From CAVPKN01 sp963832835 (lineage in GTDB: Bacteria > Chlamydiota > Chlamydiia > Chlamydiales > JAAKFR01), in NCBI GenBank assembly GCA_963832835.1, contig CAWHVD010000001.1, positions 558,001 to 622,000 of the forward strand: DNA of 64,000 bases, in the 5' to 3' direction. The position numbers and the translations under genes are program-made. Under the pieces are notes generated by a model. It was not told the origin of the DNA. It searched no databases and saw nothing but the letters and a program-made list of their open reading frames with translations. Positions within the stretch are counted from its first letter, which is position 1. Every line of letters begins with the position of its first letter. Of the stretch, positions 61,310 through 64,000 are shown one piece after another.

Positions 61310-62362
61310 TTAATCACTTTCGCTGTTTACATTTATCGGGCTGTTATATCTGCCGATGTTCACACCATCGAGTTCTTCTGACCACCCTTGCTTGCCACTT
61401 CCTGGTAGTTCTCGCTGAGATTGTGAGCTACCCTGGTCCTCAAGAGGGTTTCGGGGCGGCGGGGCTTTAAAGGGGCGCTCTCCGGCCAAAGGTTCCTTGT
61501 GCTCCATGGATTTACCATGGGCTCTATTGATCTCGTCTTTCGTCTCCTTTGCCAGCTCAATAGAGGTTCCTGTACGGTGGCTATCGGGATTGACTTTGTT
61601 TGGGTCATATGGCCCATACATACGTGCTACACCTGCGCGAGCGTCGATCACAACCGTTCTACGCTGCTTTTTAATTGCTTTTGTAACTTCCTCCAGAGTT
61701 CTTATGCCAGATTTATCCCTGTTCATTAGGCTCGTGGCCAAATTGGGTATTTCTTGTGCCCATTTAGTTTCAATATCTTCAAAAGAAGCGCAGTAGGTGC
61801 GGATAGCACGTAGTTGCTTTGCCGTGTCCATGACCGATTTACCATTTTTGGCAGTCCAGAACTTTACGGAGCATGCCTTACTGACATCTCCATTGGGTAT
61901 AAAGTAAAAAAAGGAGATCCCTTTGCGTCCTTTCCCAACTATAAAGTTATGACCATTCGCTTCCCTCCATTCGTGTCGATTATCGTTAAGGAATTTTCGT
62001 ACCGAGGTGGGATCTTTGGGGTCACAGCCTACTGCCTCTTCGTTGATCTGCTCTGTATTCGTGCTCTCTTCATAAACGTGCTCCTTAACCGAGCCGTCGT
62101 AGACTGGAGTAAAAGTGTCCTCGCGGAAGGTCTTGGATATATTGAGCAAACCGGCTGTGGCGACGCTACCTGCCACCCATCCCAATCCACGCAGGATGCG
62201 TTCGCCTGTTCCACCTACCTTGTTTTTTTCATAAGTGGTTTGCATGCACTCACGGCCTCGATAGATTATTTTTTTTGGGCTGCCTGCCTCAAAATCGCGA
62301 TCCTTAAGCTCTATAGCTTTCGCTTCAGCACCGGAGAGCGTACGTAATGTATCTGCTGACAT
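61310..62362 (-). CDS. hypothetical protein, 350 aa, possible secreted protein
   Basis: The ATG at 62362 is preceded by AAGGAGGAACTC, a perfect SD. The protein is Lys/Glu-rich with one weakly hydrophobic stretch near 40-70 (GLGWVAGSVATAGLLN), an alpha/beta middle (FFYFIPNGDVSKACSVKFWTA) and a Pro/Ser-rich disordered C-terminal tail (FKAPPPRNPLEDQGSSQ). No family recognised. The disordered tail and lack of signal peptide fit a type III effector or host-interacting protein, which is inference. Confidence 0.65.
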   Translation of the reverse strand: MSADTLRTLSGAEAKAIELKDRDFEAGSPKKIIYRGRECMQTTYEKNKVGGTGERILRGLGWVAGSVATAGLLNISKTFREDTFTPVYDGSVKEHVYEESTNTEQINEEAVGCDPKDPTSVRKFLNDNRHEWREANGHNFIVGKGRKGISFFYFIPNGDVSKACSVKFWTAKNGKSVMDTAKQLRAIRTYCASFEDIETKWAQEIPNLATSLMNRDKSGIRTLEEVTKAIKKQRRTVVIDARAGVARMYGPYDPNKVNPDSHRTGTSIELAKETKDEINRAHGKSMEHKEPLAGERPFKAPPPRNPLEDQGSSQSQRELPGSGKQGWSEELDGVNIGRYNSPINVNSESD

Positions 62363-62487
62363 GAGTTCCTCCTTAAATAAATAATACAAACATTATAGCA
62401 TTTTTATAATTAATACTCAAATATTTGAGTATATTATTATAATATTAATAATTATTTTAATAACTAAATATACTATTATTGAGAAAT

Positions 62488-62555
62488 GTATAACTATCCA
62501 TGAGCTAGCTTGTCAAGGTGGGAGTGGATAGTCAGCACGGAGAGGGATAGTTACA
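62488..62555. repeat. family 4 TAACTATCC hairpin repeat, second copy
   Basis: Begins gtataactatcca and ends gggatagttacaa, imperfect inverted ends. Its caaggtgggagtggatagt (62514-62532) is the exact reverse complement of part of 15182-15299. It abuts the ATG of the lipoprotein gene. Confidence 0.6.
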
Positions 62556-62556
62556 A

Positions 62557-62787
62557 ATGATGCGATACCGAGCCCATATACTCATATCTCCGGCGCTCTT
62601 ATTACTGGCAACCCTAGTAGGCAGCTGTGGCCCAGTGCGGCCCTATCAACAGCTCTATATTCTTGCTGAAGAGGCTAGGATAAAAAGTGAGATTGACGCT
62701 ACGTCTTGTCAGATTCCTGAGCCATCAATGGCGAGCAGCTCTGAGGTTGTGCCCCCCGCTTTCCCCACAATTCCTTTAGAAGAGTGA
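62557..62787 (+). CDS. small lipoprotein, 76 aa
   Basis: Signal MRYRAHILISPALLLLATLVGSC with lipobox LVGSC; the mature part is short, acidic and Pro/Ser-rich (EARIKSEIDATSCQIP). Envelope-anchored small lipoprotein of unknown role. The last 89 nt overlap gltX on the other strand. Confidence 0.65.
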   Translation: MMRYRAHILISPALLLLATLVGSCGPVRPYQQLYILAEEARIKSEIDATSCQIPEPSMASSSEVVPPAFPTIPLEE

Positions 62788-64000
62788 CCTTCTTATTCGA
62801 AAGCCCTCCCAGGAAGTGGATGGCGTTGAGCAAGCGGGCGCGAGTACGGTCCTTACCTAGCAGGGCAGCAGAGTCAAATAGGGGAGGGCCCTGCCTTTTT
62901 CCGGTGATGGTCACATAAAGAAGAGGAATGACGACTTTTTTGTGATGGATATTAAAAACACCCGCGATTTCGTGGGAGGTGGCTGCAAAGGCAGCACTGC
63001 CCCAGTCCTCTTTTTCTTCAAGAGACCAAATCACTGTCTGTAGCAGACAAGCGGCTTGATCAGGAGTGATTCGTCTGGGAGTGAGAAGTTCTTGAGTATA
63101 TTCTAAGTGGTTTACAAAGAAGAAGTAGCACAGTTCCATGAACTCGCCAAAGGTCTTGATGCGGGTGTGACAAAGGGGCATCAAAGAGTTCATAAAGCTG
63201 TCCGAGAAGCCCCAATCTTTGATTCGATCCCAGAGTTTATTCTCAGGGATATGATTGATAAGGTACTGCTGATTGAGCCAATCGAGCTTGGAGGTATCAA
63301 AAATTGCTCCTGATGTCCCGATTCTTTTGGGGTCAAATTCTTTGATCACCTCACCTAAAGTATAGATTTCGACGTCCCCGGGTATACTATAGCCCATGAG
63401 GGTCAAGAAATTTAAGAAAGCTTCGGGTAAATAGCCAGAATCGCGATAGTAAAAGATGGATGTAGGGTTGCGCCGTTTAGAGAGTTTTTTTCCGTCTGTG
63501 CCCAGTAGCAAAGGCATGTGGTAAAACTCGGGGGGAGTCCATCCAAAAGCTTCATAGAGCTGAATGTGCTTAGGCGTCGAGCTAATCCATTCGTCACCAC
63601 GAATGACATGGCTAATGTTCATGAGATGATCGTCTACAACGTTAGCTAAGTGATAGGTAGGGAAACCATCCGATTTGAGCAAGACCTGATCATCGATATC
63701 AGCCCAAGGGAATGAAATGCGCCCTTTAATAGCATCTTCGAAGACGCATTCTCCTGTGAGTGGAACTTTCAGGCGGATCGTGAAGGGTTGGCCGGCCTCT
63801 TCGCGGGTCTTGATTTCTTCGGGGCTTAAATTCCTGTAGCGTCTGTCATATCCCCCTTTCCCACCTAATTGACGCATTTCTGCCAATTCTTGCGCAGTTG
63901 CAAAACATTTATAGGCTTGGCCTTTGTCTAGCAGTTCTTCGGCGTGCTTTTTATAAATTTCACTCCGCTCAGACTGTCTGTAAGGGGCGCAGGGGCCTCC
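62699..64000 (-). CDS. gltX: glutamyl-tRNA synthetase (3' part; 5' end beyond window)
   Basis: The 433 residues visible (from GGPCAPYRQSERSEIYKK at the right edge) cover the class I catalytic domain's second half and the anticodon-binding domain. VVDDHLMNISHVIRGDEWISS and DGKKLSKRRNPTS, where KLSKR is the KMSKS motif, are clear; FLNFLTLMGYS follows. The HIGH motif lies outside the window. It charges tRNA-Glu. In Chlamydia this is CT445. Confidence 0.95.
   Translation of the reverse strand, partial: GGPCAPYRQSERSEIYKKHAEELLDKGQAYKCFATAQELAEMRQLGGKGGYDRRYRNLSPEEIKTREEAGQPFTIRLKVPLTGECVFEDAIKGRISFPWADIDDQVLLKSDGFPTYHLANVVDDHLMNISHVIRGDEWISSTPKHIQLYEAFGWTPPEFYHMPLLLGTDGKKLSKRRNPTSIFYYRDSGYLPEAFLNFLTLMGYSIPGDVEIYTLGEVIKEFDPKRIGTSGAIFDTSKLDWLNQQYLINHIPENKLWDRIKDWGFSDSFMNSLMPLCHTRIKTFGEFMELCYFFFVNHLEYTQELLTPRRITPDQAACLLQTVIWSLEEKEDWGSAAFAATSHEIAGVFNIHHKKVVIPLLYVTITGKRQGPPLFDSAALLGKDRTRARLLNAIHFLGGLSNKKVTLLKELWGKRGAQPQSCSPLMAQESDKT

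Noticed and set aside
1..64000. CRISPR array
   Set aside because: The dispersed repeats are palindromic, about 163 bp, and scattered; no short direct repeats with regular spacers were seen, and no cas genes.

Overview
The window comes from the chromosome of a member of the Chlamydiae, most likely an amoeba-associated 'environmental' lineage (Parachlamydia/Waddlia/Simkania type) rather than Chlamydia itself. The evidence is a nucleotide translocase (NTT/Tlc) gene, several short proteins with paired hydrophobic helices typical of inclusion-membrane (Inc) candidates, a chlamydial SWIB protein, and gene order. Read from memory against C. trachomatis, the backbone follows the CT457-CT477 block in order: ogt/ada, YwqK-like lipoprotein, pheT, LysM protein, yidD, exported protein, recO, atoC/atoS, coiled-coil protein, lipoprotein, HAD phosphatase, truA, ispD, lpxG, SWIB, prfB, GNAT, yebC. 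The species cannot be fixed from the sequence alone.

Layout. (1) 1-6.0 kb: fragments of small genes, then a three-gene operon of two paralogous proteins of unknown function and a 1071-residue P-loop GTPase with a helical repeat array; this is the best candidate for an undescribed system. (2) 6.0-25.4 kb: housekeeping backbone with rpsD, trhO, ogt, pheT (lacking its tRNA-binding OB-fold domain), yidD, recO, rlmN, hpf, two tRNAs, Inc candidates and the AtoS-AtoC two-component pair. (3) 25.4-49.2 kb: about 24 kb of accessory DNA between the CT466 and CT465 counterparts, ending at tRNA-Leu(CAA). It holds a glycosyltransferase with an SDR partner, a DapA-like enzyme, an ArsC-like protein, a bicupin, a DMT exporter, an aquaporin, a quinone reductase, a Fic protein, a LysR regulator facing an NTT, a cupin/urea-transporter/biuret-hydrolase-like cassette, a broken wHTH/nucleotidyltransferase pair, a methyltransferase, BRO-N and DUF1653 genes, and a serine recombinase split by an IS66 insertion. 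(4) 49.2-64 kb: the backbone resumes with truA, ispD, lpxG, SWIB, a UDP-sugar pyrophosphorylase-like protein, prfB with its programmed +1 frameshift, yebC, pabB-pabC, a possible secreted protein, a lipoprotein and the 3' part of gltX.

Repeats. The region is rich in short interspersed elements. Family 1 is a 163-bp imperfect palindrome with six essentially complete copies and two fragments. Family 2 is a second 163-bp palindrome with 16-bp terminal inverted repeats, one copy flanked by a 5-bp target duplication. Family 3 is a 115-bp repeat present twice at gene 3' ends. Family 4 is a loose TAACTATCC hairpin repeat, two copies of which lie immediately upstream of genes. Some copies supply stop codons or break genes.

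How the genes work together. truA-ispD-lpxG overlap stop-to-start and form one translationally coupled unit (tRNA pseudouridylation, isoprenoid and lipid A precursors). GNAT-SprT-yebC-pabB-pabC form a second overlapping run ending in p-aminobenzoate synthesis. AtoS/AtoC is a sigma-54-type regulatory pair whose response regulator has no DNA-binding domain. The urea-transporter cassette may handle small nitrogen compounds taken from the host or its surroundings.
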